Origin: Streptomyces xanthophaeus
GTDB lineage: Bacteria; Actinomycetota; Actinomycetes; Streptomycetales; Streptomycetaceae
Assembly (NCBI RefSeq): GCF_000725805.1
Contig: NZ_JOFT01000011.1
Coordinates: 248,001-312,000, forward strand
Length of the DNA stretch: 64,000 nt
Direction: 5' to 3'
A program made the position numbers and the translations under genes. Below, in pieces: positions 37,014 to 45,176 of the stretch. The notes under the pieces are model-generated. The model was not told the DNA's origin. It searched no databases and saw nothing but the letters and a program-made list of their open reading frames with translations. The stretch's first letter is position 1. Every line of letters begins with the position of its first letter.

Positions 37014-37526
37014 TGGATCCCGAACTCGAAGCGTTCCTCCCGTTCCTCCGGCAGATCGACATGAACGATCCGGTCACCGCCCGCAAGGAGTTCGCCGTAC
37101 GCGCCGCTGCGGCGCCCGCCCCCGGACACCTCGGACATGGAGGTCGAGGGCCGGACGGTGTCCGCCGATCCGGACGTGGCCGTGCGGGTCTACCGGCCCC
37201 ACCGGGCCCGGGGCGCCGTCGTGTGGCTGCACGGCGGCGGCGGGGTCTTCGGTGACCTGGACACCGAACACCCGTGGGCCGCCCGGATCGCGGACCTGTC
37301 CGGGGCGGTGGTGGTCTCGGTGGGCTACCGCCTGGCGCCCGAGCACCCGTTCCCGCTGGACGAGCTCGGCCTCCTCACCCTGTCGGCCCGGCAGGACGGC
37401 CGCACCGTCGTCACCGACGAGCAGGCGGGCATGTTCGCGGCCACCGACGACGGCGTACTCGTCGCCGGGCCCGGAGCACGCCTGGCCGCCACCCGCTACG
37501 AGGACTGGCTGCGGGCTGTGCGCTAG
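37014..37526 (+). pseudogene. Broken alpha/beta-hydrolase (HSL/esterase) fused to an unrelated tail
   Basis: One frame begins MDPELEAFLPFLRQIDMNDPVTARKEFAVRA (starting at 37014) as in HSL-family esterases. Around 37120 the reading shifts by one base and continues as PDTSDMEVEGRTV, VRVYRPHRARGAVVWLHGGGG and GAVVVSVGYRLAPEHPFPLD. The oxyanion HGGG is present, but the GDSAGG nucleophile, the acid and the His are all missing. After position about 37360 the frame continues into text of unknown origin (VTDEQAGMFAATDDGVLVAG) to a stop at 37526. A frameshift plus an internal deletion/junction make this a dead gene. Confidence 0.75.
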
Positions 37527-37545
37527 GCCGCCCCAGTTCGCGTCG

Positions 37546-37899
37546 TCAGACGAGGAAGGAGCGGGTTCCGCTGACCCGGAGGAGCCGGTCCACGGGGCCG
37601 CTGGCGGCGGTGACGCGCAGGGGGCGGTGTGCACGGGCGGCGTCTGCGCGGGCGGCCAGGAGGGCGTTGAGCCCGGCGCAGTCGCAGAAGGTGACCGCGC
37701 GCAGGTCGACGGTGACCGGGCCCCGGTAGGAGGTGAGGGCGATCAGCAGCGCCCGCCGGAGGGCTGCGGCGTTGTGGAGGTCGATCTCCCCGCTGACGGC
37801 GACCTGAACCGTGCCGCCCGGCCCGGGCGTCACGCAGACCTGCAGGCCATCGGCCTCGGCGGCGGAATCAAGGCGGTCACGGTCCATCGTCCGGGTCAT
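37546..37899 (-). CDS. STAS-domain anti-sigma-factor antagonist-like protein
   Basis: 117 aa STAS domain. VAVSGEIDLHNAAALRRALL and the helix start VTFCDCAGLNALLAARADA are diagnostic, followed by LRVTAASGPVDRLLRVSG. In SpoIIAA/RsbV the phosphorylated Ser follows the conserved Asp (DSSG); here it is DCAG, so the classical phospho-switch Ser is absent. It could be an unregulated antagonist or a binding partner of one of the many RsbW-like ATPases (one is at 58240). It diverges from the winged-helix gene across palindromes. Confidence 0.9.
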   Translation of the reverse strand: MTRTMDRDRLDSAAEADGLQVCVTPGPGGTVQVAVSGEIDLHNAAALRRALLIALTSYRGPVTVDLRAVTFCDCAGLNALLAARADAARAHRPLRVTAASGPVDRLLRVSGTRSFLV

Positions 37900-37956
37900 G
37901 TCTGCCTCCCCGATCCTCCAGGGCTTCCCTTCCTACCAGCATCGTCGGCACCGGCC

Positions 37957-37968
37957 TGACGTACGTCA
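37957..37968. promoter_or_regulatory. Perfect palindrome TGACGTACGTCA
   Basis: A 12-bp perfect palindrome in the 120-bp divergent spacer between the STAS gene and the winged-helix regulator. A related imperfect copy GACGTATATGTCA lies at 37987-37999. The two sites sit 52 and 21 bp before the regulator start. Autoregulation by the winged-helix protein is the simplest reading. Confidence 0.55.
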
Positions 37969-38019
37969 AGAATCACATGAAACCAGGACGTATATGTCAA
38001 ACAGGGGCATGCTGGGTGG

Positions 38020-38343
38020 ATGGGAGATCCGACGGCGCCGCCCAGAGCCCCCTGGGCGTTCCTGACCAGCCACGCACGGGTCCTCCTGGCCCTGTCCCAG
38101 GACCCCGGGGCGCGCCTGCGGGACGTCGCGGCCACCTGCGTACTGACCGAGCGCACGGTCCAGTCGATCGTCGCGGACCTGGAGGAGGGCGGATACCTCA
38201 GCCGGGTACGCGAAGGGCGCCGCAACCACTACCTGATCAGCCCCGCCGCGAAGTTCCGCCACCCCACCGGAGCGGGCCGGGACGTCGCCGGCCTCCTCGC
38301 CCTGTTCACGGACCACCCCGAGCAGCGGCGAGAGACGGCGTAG
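38020..38343 (+). CDS. Small MarR/ArsR-like winged-helix regulator
   Basis: 107 aa. The winged helix spans most of the protein: SHARVLLALSQDPGARLRDVAATCVLTERTVQSIVADLEEGGYLSRVREGRRNHYLI. TERTVQSIVADL is the recognition helix and REGRRNHY the wing. The C-terminal HPTGAGRDVAGLLALF may dimerise. No Cys or metal motifs are seen. The start at 38020 comes 21 bp after the second palindromic half-site, so the gene is a good candidate for self-control. Confidence 0.85.
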   Translation: MGDPTAPPRAPWAFLTSHARVLLALSQDPGARLRDVAATCVLTERTVQSIVADLEEGGYLSRVREGRRNHYLISPAAKFRHPTGAGRDVAGLLALFTDHPEQRRETA

Positions 38344-38378
38344 AGCACGACAATGAGGGGGCCGGCCCCGCAGGCGTG

Positions 38379-39386
38379 CTACTTCTGCAGGGCTCGGACC
38401 GCCTGCTGTTCCAGGTCCAGGCTGCGGTCCACGTGCTCCGCGCAGGCGTCGAAGAGCTCGCGCCGCTCCTCGGGACCGGCCTCCGGGGCACTGTCCCGGG
38501 CGAGGGCGGCCAGGGCCGACCAGTGCCGGGCGGACTCCCGGAAGAGTCCGGAGGCCTCCGGGCGGCCGACGAGGTCGAGGAAATCGGCGTACAGCGGCCG
38601 GGTCGCGCCCGGGGCCGTCCACTCCTCCTCCAGGCAGGCGTGCAGCCGTCCGGTGCCGGCCGCGAAGGCCTCGGGCGAGCTGCCGAACCGGCGCTCCCAG
38701 CCCGTCTTGGTCGTGCTGTCGCGCAGCTGCGCGGCGAACTTCTCCATCCCGGTGAAGCCGAAGTTCACGTCGAACTGGTTCCCCAGGACCGGCCCGGTGA
38801 GGTGCGTGACGGTGGAGGCGATCGCCCCTGCCACGTCCGGCTGCTCCGTTTCCGACGGCCCGGTGGGCACGATCAGCTGGTGGCGGCCCTTGCGGTGCGC
38901 GGTCCAGGCAGCGCCGAACTCCTCGCGGTCGATCCGGTACGGGGTCGGGGCCCCGTCCTCGATCAGCAGGTCGTCGCCGTCGTACCCGGCGATGACCACG
39001 GTGTAGGGGTCCGCGCCGGTCATCTCGGCGTCCGGGTCGGCCTCGTGCCAGGGCAGGGAGGAGCGGTCGACCACGCAGAAGGCGGGCTGTCCCTCGTCGA
39101 GCGCGGCCCGGACCCGGCCCCAGCGGGGCTTCATGGCGCGCGTGGCGTCGTACGGGATCCCCAGGCGGCCGAGTGCGACCTGCACCCAGGGTTCGGGGTG
39201 GGACTGGGCCACGATCGTGGCGATGGGCAGGCGGCCCGCGTACTCGAAGACGAAGTACATGAAGCCGATGCCCCCGGCCAGGCCGGCGACGAGCTCCTCC
39301 TCGTGGACGCTGCCCAGGGCATGCCGGATGAGGGAGGCCTCGCGGTGGCGTCCGGTCCCGAAGTCTTCGTACACGAGCACAGTCAT
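38379..39386 (-). CDS. BtrH_N / DUF4872 domain protein
   Basis: 335 aa. The N-terminal BtrH-like papain fold has TGRHREASLIRHALG and EEELVAGLAGGIGFMYFVFEY. The position of the family Cys (normally in GxHCxT) reads RHREA here, so the nucleophile is missing at that place. The middle region has GQPAFCVVDRSSLPW, DPYTVVIAGYDGDDLLIEDG and the C-terminal DUF4872 text FGFTGMEKFAAQLRDSTTKTGWERRF. BtrH transfers an acyl chain from a carrier protein in butirosin assembly. No carrier protein or cluster is present here, so this one is an orphan of unknown role. Confidence 0.8.
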   Translation of the reverse strand: MTVLVYEDFGTGRHREASLIRHALGSVHEEELVAGLAGGIGFMYFVFEYAGRLPIATIVAQSHPEPWVQVALGRLGIPYDATRAMKPRWGRVRAALDEGQPAFCVVDRSSLPWHEADPDAEMTGADPYTVVIAGYDGDDLLIEDGAPTPYRIDREEFGAAWTAHRKGRHQLIVPTGPSETEQPDVAGAIASTVTHLTGPVLGNQFDVNFGFTGMEKFAAQLRDSTTKTGWERRFGSSPEAFAAGTGRLHACLEEEWTAPGATRPLYADFLDLVGRPEASGLFRESARHWSALAALARDSAPEAGPEERRELFDACAEHVDRSLDLEQQAVRALQK

Positions 39387-39462
39387 GCGGTCACCCTATC
39401 CGCGGAATCCGCAGCCCCCGCACAGCCTGTCCCGCGCACCGCGCAGGGCGCTGCCCCCGACG

Positions 39463-41520
39463 TCACCCGCTGTGCGGCCCCCGGAGCCTGCGCACCACCA
39501 GCACGGCCCGGTCGTCCTCGTGGCGAGTGGCCCGCGCGCAGTCCATCAAGGCGTCCGCGATCTCCCCGGCCCCCGTGTCGCGGTGTTCCTCCAGAGTCCG
39601 GCACAGCAGGGCCGTGCCCTCGTCCAGGGTGAGCCGCGGCCCCTCCACGAGCCCGTCCGTGAACAGGGTGAGCGTCTCCCCCTCCTCCAGACGGCTCTGC
39701 GAGAGCGGGTACCGCGCACCGGGCAGGACCCCCAGCGGAAGTCCCCCCGCGGGCTCGGGCGCAGAGGCCCCTGCTGCTCCGCACCGCACCGCCGGGACGT
39801 GGCCCGCCCGCGCCGAAAGCACCTGGCCGCACGGGTCGAGCAGGACGTAGAGACAGGTCGCGAAGCCGGTGGCGCCCATCTGGAGCATGAGTTCGTTCGT
39901 CCGCTCCAGGACCCGGTCGGGCGAGGGGTCCTCCCAGGCGTAGGCGTGCATGGCCGTGCGGACCTGTCCCATCAGCGCGGCCGCCTGGATGTTGTGGCCC
40001 TGGACGTCGCCGATGATGCAGGCGACGCCGCCGTCCGGGAGGGCGATCACGTCGTACCAGTCGCCTCCCACCTCAAGGCCTTCGTTGGCCGGCAGGTAGC
40101 GCGCCGCTATGTCGAAGCCCTCGATGCGGGGCAGCGCGGCGGGGAGCATGTCGCGTTGGATCGCACCGGCCAGCTCAAGGCGGGCGGTACTGAGGCGGAT
40201 CCGTTCCCATGCCTGGCCGGCCAGTTCGGCGATGACACCGAGGAGGGTCCGTTCCGGCCCGGTGATGTGGTGGAGGGTGTCGTAGGTGATGACCCAGCCG
40301 CCGAGGGGTCTGCCCGGTTCGGCGGCGAAGGGCACCATGAGGAACGACTGCGCGGTCGTGGCGTCGAGCAGCCCGTGGGCCTGTGGCCAGGCCGCGCGGT
40401 AGGCCGCGCGCGAGCCGATGACCTCGGTGCGCCCGGTACGGATGGCGTGCGCAAGTGGTTTGGGTGCGTCCAGCCCCATGCCGTGCAGGGAGCGCGCCAT
40501 TGCGGGGTCGATGCCCTCGCCGAAGGTGACCCTGAGGCGCTCGTTCTCGACGAAGGCGAGGAGGGTGCCGGTTCCCGCGAAGGCGGGGGCCACCTTGTGC
40601 AGGAGGGCGTCGGTGAGTTCGTCCTCCGTCTGGGCGGCGACGAACGCCGTGGCCAGTTCCCGTACCAGCCTGCTCTGGCGCGAGTGCTCGTGCGTCACGG
40701 CCCGGTCGTGTTCCACGTCGGCGGTGTGGTCGCAGGTCGAGCCGATGATCTGGCGCGTCCCGCCGAACCCGATGCGCACGGTGCGGGAGACGGAGCGCAG
40801 CCAGCGGTGTCCGCCCTGGCCGTCGCGGAGGCGGAAGCTGATGTCCACGACCTCACTGCCGTCGCCTTGCCGCAGGGCCCGGACGCCGCGCGCGACGTGC
40901 TCCCGGTCCTCGGGGTGCACCTGCTCCAGCACCTGGTGCAGGGGGAGTTCCCTCCCGTCCCGGCGGCCGGCGCACTCGAGCGCGTTCTCGACCCAGCGGA
41001 ACCGGTCGCGGTCCTCGTCGTAGGCCCATACCGACTGGCCCCGGAGCGCGGCCGCGGCGTGCAGCAGGGCCCAGCTCTCCCAGTCGGTGCCGTCGGGCCG
41101 CCCCAGTTCCACGACGGCGGCGGCCCGGCCGTCGGGCCCCTCGGCTGGCCAGGCCGATACGAGGCACAGCACCGCCTCGCCTCCGTCCGTGCCCCGCAGC
41201 AGCAGGGGGCTGCGGGTCACCGCCGGGCGGGCGGCCCGGTCCGCCGGGGCCGCCCGGCTGCCGGACAGGGCGACGTCCAGCAGGAGGCGGGACACCGACC
41301 CGGTGTGCCCGGGAGGGGCGAGGTCGCAGAGGCGGAGGCCTACGATCGCCCGCGGATCCATGCCGAGCAGGGAGCCCGCGCGGGCGTCCGCGTCGAGGAT
41401 CACCGAGCGGCCCCCGGGCCCGTGCGGGAGGTCCACCAGGATGCGGGCGGTACGGGAGGGTGCTGCGAGCGAGAGGTTCATCTCGGGCCGTCCGTCCGGA
41501 TAGGTGACGCGACCTTCCAC
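39463..41520 (-). CDS. PAS-GAF-PP2C (SpoIIE-type) serine phosphatase
   Basis: 685 aa soluble protein. A PAS-like N-terminal domain is followed by a PAS_3 domain (about residues 150-250, SVWAYDEDRDRFRWVENALE, PEDREHVARGV, FRLRDGQGGHRWL). A GAF domain follows (about 285-430), then PP2C (about 440-680) with MLPAALPRIEGFDIAARYLPA, GGDWYDVI, IGDVQGHN, ATCLYVLLD and TLFTDGLVEGP. This is the common Streptomyces architecture that dephosphorylates STAS antagonists such as RsbV-like proteins. An internal start at 41481 (MNLSLAAP) is equally plausible; neither has a good ribosome-binding site. Confidence 0.9.
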   Translation of the reverse strand: MEGRVTYPDGRPEMNLSLAAPSRTARILVDLPHGPGGRSVILDADARAGSLLGMDPRAIVGLRLCDLAPPGHTGSVSRLLLDVALSGSRAAPADRAARPAVTRSPLLLRGTDGGEAVLCLVSAWPAEGPDGRAAAVVELGRPDGTDWESWALLHAAAALRGQSVWAYDEDRDRFRWVENALECAGRRDGRELPLHQVLEQVHPEDREHVARGVRALRQGDGSEVVDISFRLRDGQGGHRWLRSVSRTVRIGFGGTRQIIGSTCDHTADVEHDRAVTHEHSRQSRLVRELATAFVAAQTEDELTDALLHKVAPAFAGTGTLLAFVENERLRVTFGEGIDPAMARSLHGMGLDAPKPLAHAIRTGRTEVIGSRAAYRAAWPQAHGLLDATTAQSFLMVPFAAEPGRPLGGWVITYDTLHHITGPERTLLGVIAELAGQAWERIRLSTARLELAGAIQRDMLPAALPRIEGFDIAARYLPANEGLEVGGDWYDVIALPDGGVACIIGDVQGHNIQAAALMGQVRTAMHAYAWEDPSPDRVLERTNELMLQMGATGFATCLYVLLDPCGQVLSARAGHVPAVRCGAAGASAPEPAGGLPLGVLPGARYPLSQSRLEEGETLTLFTDGLVEGPRLTLDEGTALLCRTLEEHRDTGAGEIADALMDCARATRHEDDRAVLVVRRLRGPHSG

Positions 41521-41810
41521 TCAAGCGAGGGCGGCGACGTCGGACCAGGGCCGGACGTCCCGCCCTCGCGGGGCGCACTCCCCTGCGCCCCGGGGCCGAA
41601 GGTCACGGCCCCGCCGGCCTCGCGGGGCCCTGAGTACGAAGCACCGGACGATCTGAGTACCGCGCCCGAGGCGTCGCGCAGACAGGCCGGTTTCACTGGG
41701 GCCATGAGACAGACGAACGACCGGGACGGTCAGGCAGGTTGGACGCCGCTCCGCATCCGGTTCGCACCGGGCCGCGCGGCGGGCCGGACCGCTGAGGGCG
41801 AGGAGGGCCG

Positions 41811-41978
41811 ATGACCGCTCAGCCGGGCCCGCCGCCTCCCCGCACCACACCGTGCCAGTGGTGCGGACGCCCCGTGCCGCAGCCCTTCCCGATCGTGCGC
41901 AAGCTGCACTGCAATACCGGCCACTGGCTGCAGGACGTCCGCGACAACTTCTGGCGCAGGCTGTGGGACAACCTCTGA
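41811..41978 (+). CDS. Tiny Cys-containing (zinc-ribbon-like) protein
   Basis: 55 aa. A GAGGAGG ribosome-binding site lies just before ATG 41811. The sequence has CQWCGRPVP, then a third Cys in KLHCNTGHW, with His next to it and at +5, giving a CxxC...HC..H metal site. It closes with DVRDNFWRRLWDNL, a Trp-rich amphipathic helix. It is too short to be an enzyme and may be a DNA- or protein-binding adaptor. I recognise no family. The frame and ribosome-binding site make it a convincing small gene. Confidence 0.7.
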   Translation: MTAQPGPPPPRTTPCQWCGRPVPQPFPIVRKLHCNTGHWLQDVRDNFWRRLWDNL

Positions 41979-42039
41979 GGATGCCGCTGCGGTCCCGGGG
42001 CCGACGGGCGGGACGTGCCCGAGTCCTCGTCCCCGGACG

Positions 42040-43323
42040 TCATCCGGGGTGTTCGCCCGGTGCGGTGGGCCCGCCCGCCGCACCGTCGTCCGCGGCCGGA
42101 CCGGGTACGGGGTCCAGGGCCTCGTCTCCCGCATGGGCCCGCAGGTGCACGACCACCGTGTTGGCCACGGCGACCAGCGGAACGGCGACGACGGCTCCGC
42201 CGATACCGGCGACGACACCGCCGGTGGCCACGGCCAGCACCACCGCCAGGGGGTGGACCCGCACGGCCCGCCCCAGGATGAACGGCTGGAGCACGTGGCC
42301 CTCGATCTGCTGGACGGCGAGCACGATCAGCAGGGCCATCAGCGCGGTGAACACGCCCTGGGTCACCAGCGCGACGACCACGGCCAGCGCCCCGGACGCG
42401 ACGGCGCCGACGAGGGGCACGAACGAGGACAGGAAGATCACCACTCCGATGGGGACGGCGAGCGGCACGCCGAGGAAGTAGATGCCCAGGCCGATGAAGA
42501 GGGCATCGATGAAGGCGACGATCATCGTTCCCCGGATGTACGCGGTGAGCGTGCGCCAGGCCGGCGGACCCGCGTCGGCCAGGTCCGCACGGGCGGCGGC
42601 CGGCACCAGTTTGAGGATCCACTGCCAGATGCGCTTGCCGTCGTAGAGCAGGAAGAGCGTGGAGAACATCGCGAGCAGCATGCCGGTGATCACCTCCACC
42701 AGCACGGTCACCCCTTGGAGACCCTTCGAGGTGATCTCGGTGGTGCTGGTGCCGATGGCATCGCTCAGCTTGTCGGCGACGTCGTTGATCTGCTGCTCGG
42801 TCACGTGGAAGGGACTGTCGAGGAGCCAGCGTTTGAGCTCCTCGATGCCTTCCTGGAGGCGCTCGGACAGGTTGTCGAGATTGTCGAGCACCTGCCAGAC
42901 GACGAACCAGCCGACCAGGCCGAGCGCCACGAACCCGCAGACCGCGGTGACGGCGGTGGCGAGTCCCCGGGACAGCCCGTGCCGGTGCAGCCGGGCGACC
43001 GTCGGCTCCAGCAGCGCGGTGACCAGCAGTGCGGCGGCGAAGGCGAGGACGACGATCCGGACGGATCCGATCACCCTCATCACGACCCACAGCGCGGCGG
43101 CGAGGACGAGGAACCGCCAGCCCGCCTCGGCCGCGACCCGTACGCCCCAGGGCACCGTCAGTGCGGGGTCCCGCTGACGGGGGCGGACGCGGCGGGCCGC
43201 CGCCGCGCGTTCGCGCTCGGCGGCCGCTTCGCCGTCGTAGTCCGCCTGCGCCTGTGCGCGGCGCTCACCGAACGCTGCGGCGCGGTCCTTGACCCGGCCC
43301 AACCAGCCGCGGATTCCGGTCAT
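42040..43323 (-). CDS. AI-2E family (PerM-type) transporter
   Basis: 427 aa with about eight membrane segments. The family layout is clear: two helices (about 68-110), RLHRHGLSRGLATAVTAVCGFVALGLVGWFV, a long amphipathic region (NLDNLSERLQEGIEELKRWL, EQQINDVADKLSDAI), then FSTLFLLYDGKRIWQW, AYIRGTMIVAFIDALFIGLG, FVPLVGAVASGALAVVVAL and QQIEGHVLQPFILGRAVRVHPLAVVLAV. It has a charged 45-residue cytoplasmic head and a Pro/Gly tail. Related proteins export AI-2 or small ions; the substrate in actinobacteria is unknown. Confidence 0.94.
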   Translation of the reverse strand: MTGIRGWLGRVKDRAAAFGERRAQAQADYDGEAAAERERAAAARRVRPRQRDPALTVPWGVRVAAEAGWRFLVLAAALWVVMRVIGSVRIVVLAFAAALLVTALLEPTVARLHRHGLSRGLATAVTAVCGFVALGLVGWFVVWQVLDNLDNLSERLQEGIEELKRWLLDSPFHVTEQQINDVADKLSDAIGTSTTEITSKGLQGVTVLVEVITGMLLAMFSTLFLLYDGKRIWQWILKLVPAAARADLADAGPPAWRTLTAYIRGTMIVAFIDALFIGLGIYFLGVPLAVPIGVVIFLSSFVPLVGAVASGALAVVVALVTQGVFTALMALLIVLAVQQIEGHVLQPFILGRAVRVHPLAVVLAVATGGVVAGIGGAVVAVPLVAVANTVVVHLRAHAGDEALDPVPGPAADDGAAGGPTAPGEHPG

Positions 43324-43394
43324 CCGGAGCCCCCTTCCGTCCCACTCGTCGTGTGCCCACGTTTCCCGTGCTCAGGCAGGTGCGGTCCGCTCGA

Positions 43395-43838
43395 TCAGTC
43401 GTGGGCACCGGCGCCGAAATCGGGCAGCGTGAGCGTGCCGTCCGCTGCGAGGGGGAATCCCGGGTTGTACGCCACCTCCCAGGCGTGACCGTCGGGGTCG
43501 GCGAAGGCACTGGAGTAGAAGCCGATCGCATTGACCGCCGCGGGTTTGGTGACGGTGCCTCCGGCCCGCTGCACGAGGTCGAGGAGCGCGTCCACCTCGG
43601 CTTCGGACCGGACGTTGTGGGCCAGGGCGATCCCGCCGAACCCGGTCGCCGGGCCGAGGCCCCGACCGCAGTCCTCGGCCAGCTTGCCCCGGTCCCACAG
43701 GACCAGTCCCAGCCCGCCGGCCTGGAAGAAGACGGTCTCCTCGACCTCCTGTCCCCGCCAGCCCAGGGCCTCGTAGAAGCCCTTGGCGCGAGCGAGGTCG
43801 GACACCCCGAGGGTGACCAGGGTGATGCGCTGTTCCAT
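43395..43838 (-). CDS. VOC-family (glyoxalase-like) protein
   Basis: 147 aa. It begins RITLVTLGVSDLARAKGFYEALGWRGQEVEETVFFQAGGLGLVLW, continues with GGIALAHNVRSEAEVDALLDLVQRAGG and ends with AFADPDGHAWEVAYNPGFPL. The motif DPDGHxWE carries the typical metal-ligand Glu. It is distinct in sequence from the VOC protein at 8261. It appears monocistronic and upstream of a gene-poor stretch. Confidence 0.92.
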   Translation of the reverse strand: MEQRITLVTLGVSDLARAKGFYEALGWRGQEVEETVFFQAGGLGLVLWDRGKLAEDCGRGLGPATGFGGIALAHNVRSEAEVDALLDLVQRAGGTVTKPAAVNAIGFYSSAFADPDGHAWEVAYNPGFPLAADGTLTLPDFGAGAHD

Positions 43839-44212
43839 GGGGTCACGTTAAACCACGCATACGCACTAAACCGGGAGAAATCGGGAATTCAATCGACCCC
43901 GAGGGCCGTCCGCCGGGCTGCCGTGGGTCCGCGGCCCGGGGGCGGCGGTCCGAGCGCCGTCGCCGGGGGTTCGCCGGGCCGGTGGCGGCGTACGCCCCTT
44001 CGGGGGGGCACGTCGCGCCGGGAGGCCCGGCTGCCGGGCGGATCCCGTGGCAGTCCGGTCGTGACGGAGCCCCGTGGCCGCGCGATGCCGGGGGGTTGCA
44101 CCGCGCGGCCGGGCTCTCGGCGAGCACTCCTGCCGGTCGTCCTCGGCAGGGCTCGCCTTGACGCGTATGACCCGTTCCCGGGCGGCCAAACCCCTTGTCC
44201 GCGAACGGTGTT
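43839..44212. other. Gene-free stretch
   Basis: 374 bp in which all frames read low-complexity Pro/Arg/Gly text. The only notable bases are a short AT-rich patch next to the VOC start (43850-43895) that probably carries its promoter. No repeat or hairpin long enough to name. Confidence 0.45.
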
Positions 44213-44809
44213 TCAGTGGACGGTCTGGTCGCCGTCCGGTACGTCCTCGACCGTGACGAGGGGGCGAGGCACCCCCAGCCCCCGGGACACGGCCCGGGCG
44301 AGCCCGTCGAAGTCCTGGCCCGTCGGGACCGGTACCTGCTCCCCCTCGCCGTGGCTCTCGATCGCCTTCTCGAAGTAGCGGGGATGCCAGGCGCCGACGG
44401 CTCCTCTGACCTCGACCGCGGTCACGGGGCGGTATCCGACCAGGCTCTGGAGGGCGGACAGGATCTCGTCGGACCGCAGTTCACCGGGCACCTGGAACAG
44501 GCTGGCGTGCGCGCCGACGAGGCCGCCGTCGCCCAGGCGCACCGTCACGGTCAGGCAGCTGGTCACGCTCGGGTAAGTGATCACTCCTCCGGGCGCGACC
44601 TCCTTGACCTGCCCTTCCGTGACCGTCGCCCGATCGGGTGCGATCGGGCTGCTCACCGCGCGCGGCCCTGCATGGGCGGGCCCGTGCGCCTGCGCCGCCG
44701 GACCGAACCCGAGGGGGAGAGTGAGCAATGCGGCCGACAGCACCACGGCGCGGAGCGTAATAGCCCTTTGCCCTCGGAGCACATGACGGACCTGCTGGTG
44801 CGATGGCAC
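44213..44809 (-). CDS. Secreted hypothetical protein
   Basis: 198 aa with a signal peptide (basic RHVLRGQR, then ITLRAVVLSAALLTLPLGF, cleavage near AQA-HG). The mature part is acidic with TVTEGQVKEVAPGGVITYPSVTSCLTVTVRLGDGG, then an alpha/beta region (SDEILSALQSLVGYRPVTAVEVRGAVGAWHPRYFEKAIESHGEG). One Cys. I do not recognise the family. The export signal is the only functional statement I can support. Confidence 0.75.
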   Translation of the reverse strand: MPSHQQVRHVLRGQRAITLRAVVLSAALLTLPLGFGPAAQAHGPAHAGPRAVSSPIAPDRATVTEGQVKEVAPGGVITYPSVTSCLTVTVRLGDGGLVGAHASLFQVPGELRSDEILSALQSLVGYRPVTAVEVRGAVGAWHPRYFEKAIESHGEGEQVPVPTGQDFDGLARAVSRGLGVPRPLVTVEDVPDGDQTVH

Positions 44810-45176
44810 GGGATTTCTCCTGATCGGGTAGCGGGAGCGATTGCCCTCCGCAGTCGGCAGACGGCCGACCGCCCACTGTACTGAGCGGTCATCTCCCTCT
44901 GCGAGGGCGCTCCTTCACCGAATCCCGGAGTGGGTACGGCCCGGTCATCTGCACGTTCTCCGCCGGTAACGAGGGCGCGGAAGGCTTCGGCGACCGCGGG
45001 CAATACCTCGAACAACCGTTCAGTAAACCGGGGTTACTGCCTCCCTCGATTCGGGGACTTCGGTATGCGCAACGCCGGAGGAATACAGCGGATATTGCAG
45101 GGAAGGAACTGCGGGCGCCCGATGGTGAGTAACATCCGGCAGCAACACCATGAGGTATGAGGAGAGTGAGCCGCAC
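44810..45176. promoter_or_regulatory. Divergent regulatory region with an imperfect palindrome
   Basis: 367 bp between the secreted hypothetical and the histone-like gene, less GC-rich than its surroundings. CAGTAAACCGGGGTTACTG at 45021-45039 is an imperfect palindrome with 6-bp outer arms. An ORF-sized minus-strand frame (start 45015, reading FEVLPAVAEAFRALVTGG) is present but lacks other support. A GAGGAGAG ribosome-binding site precedes ATG 45177. Confidence 0.45.

Noticed and set aside
44653..45015. Minus-strand frame between the secreted protein and the histone-like gene
   Set aside because: Overlaps the start of the secreted gene in another frame, has no ribosome-binding site and becomes Arg/Ser-rich.
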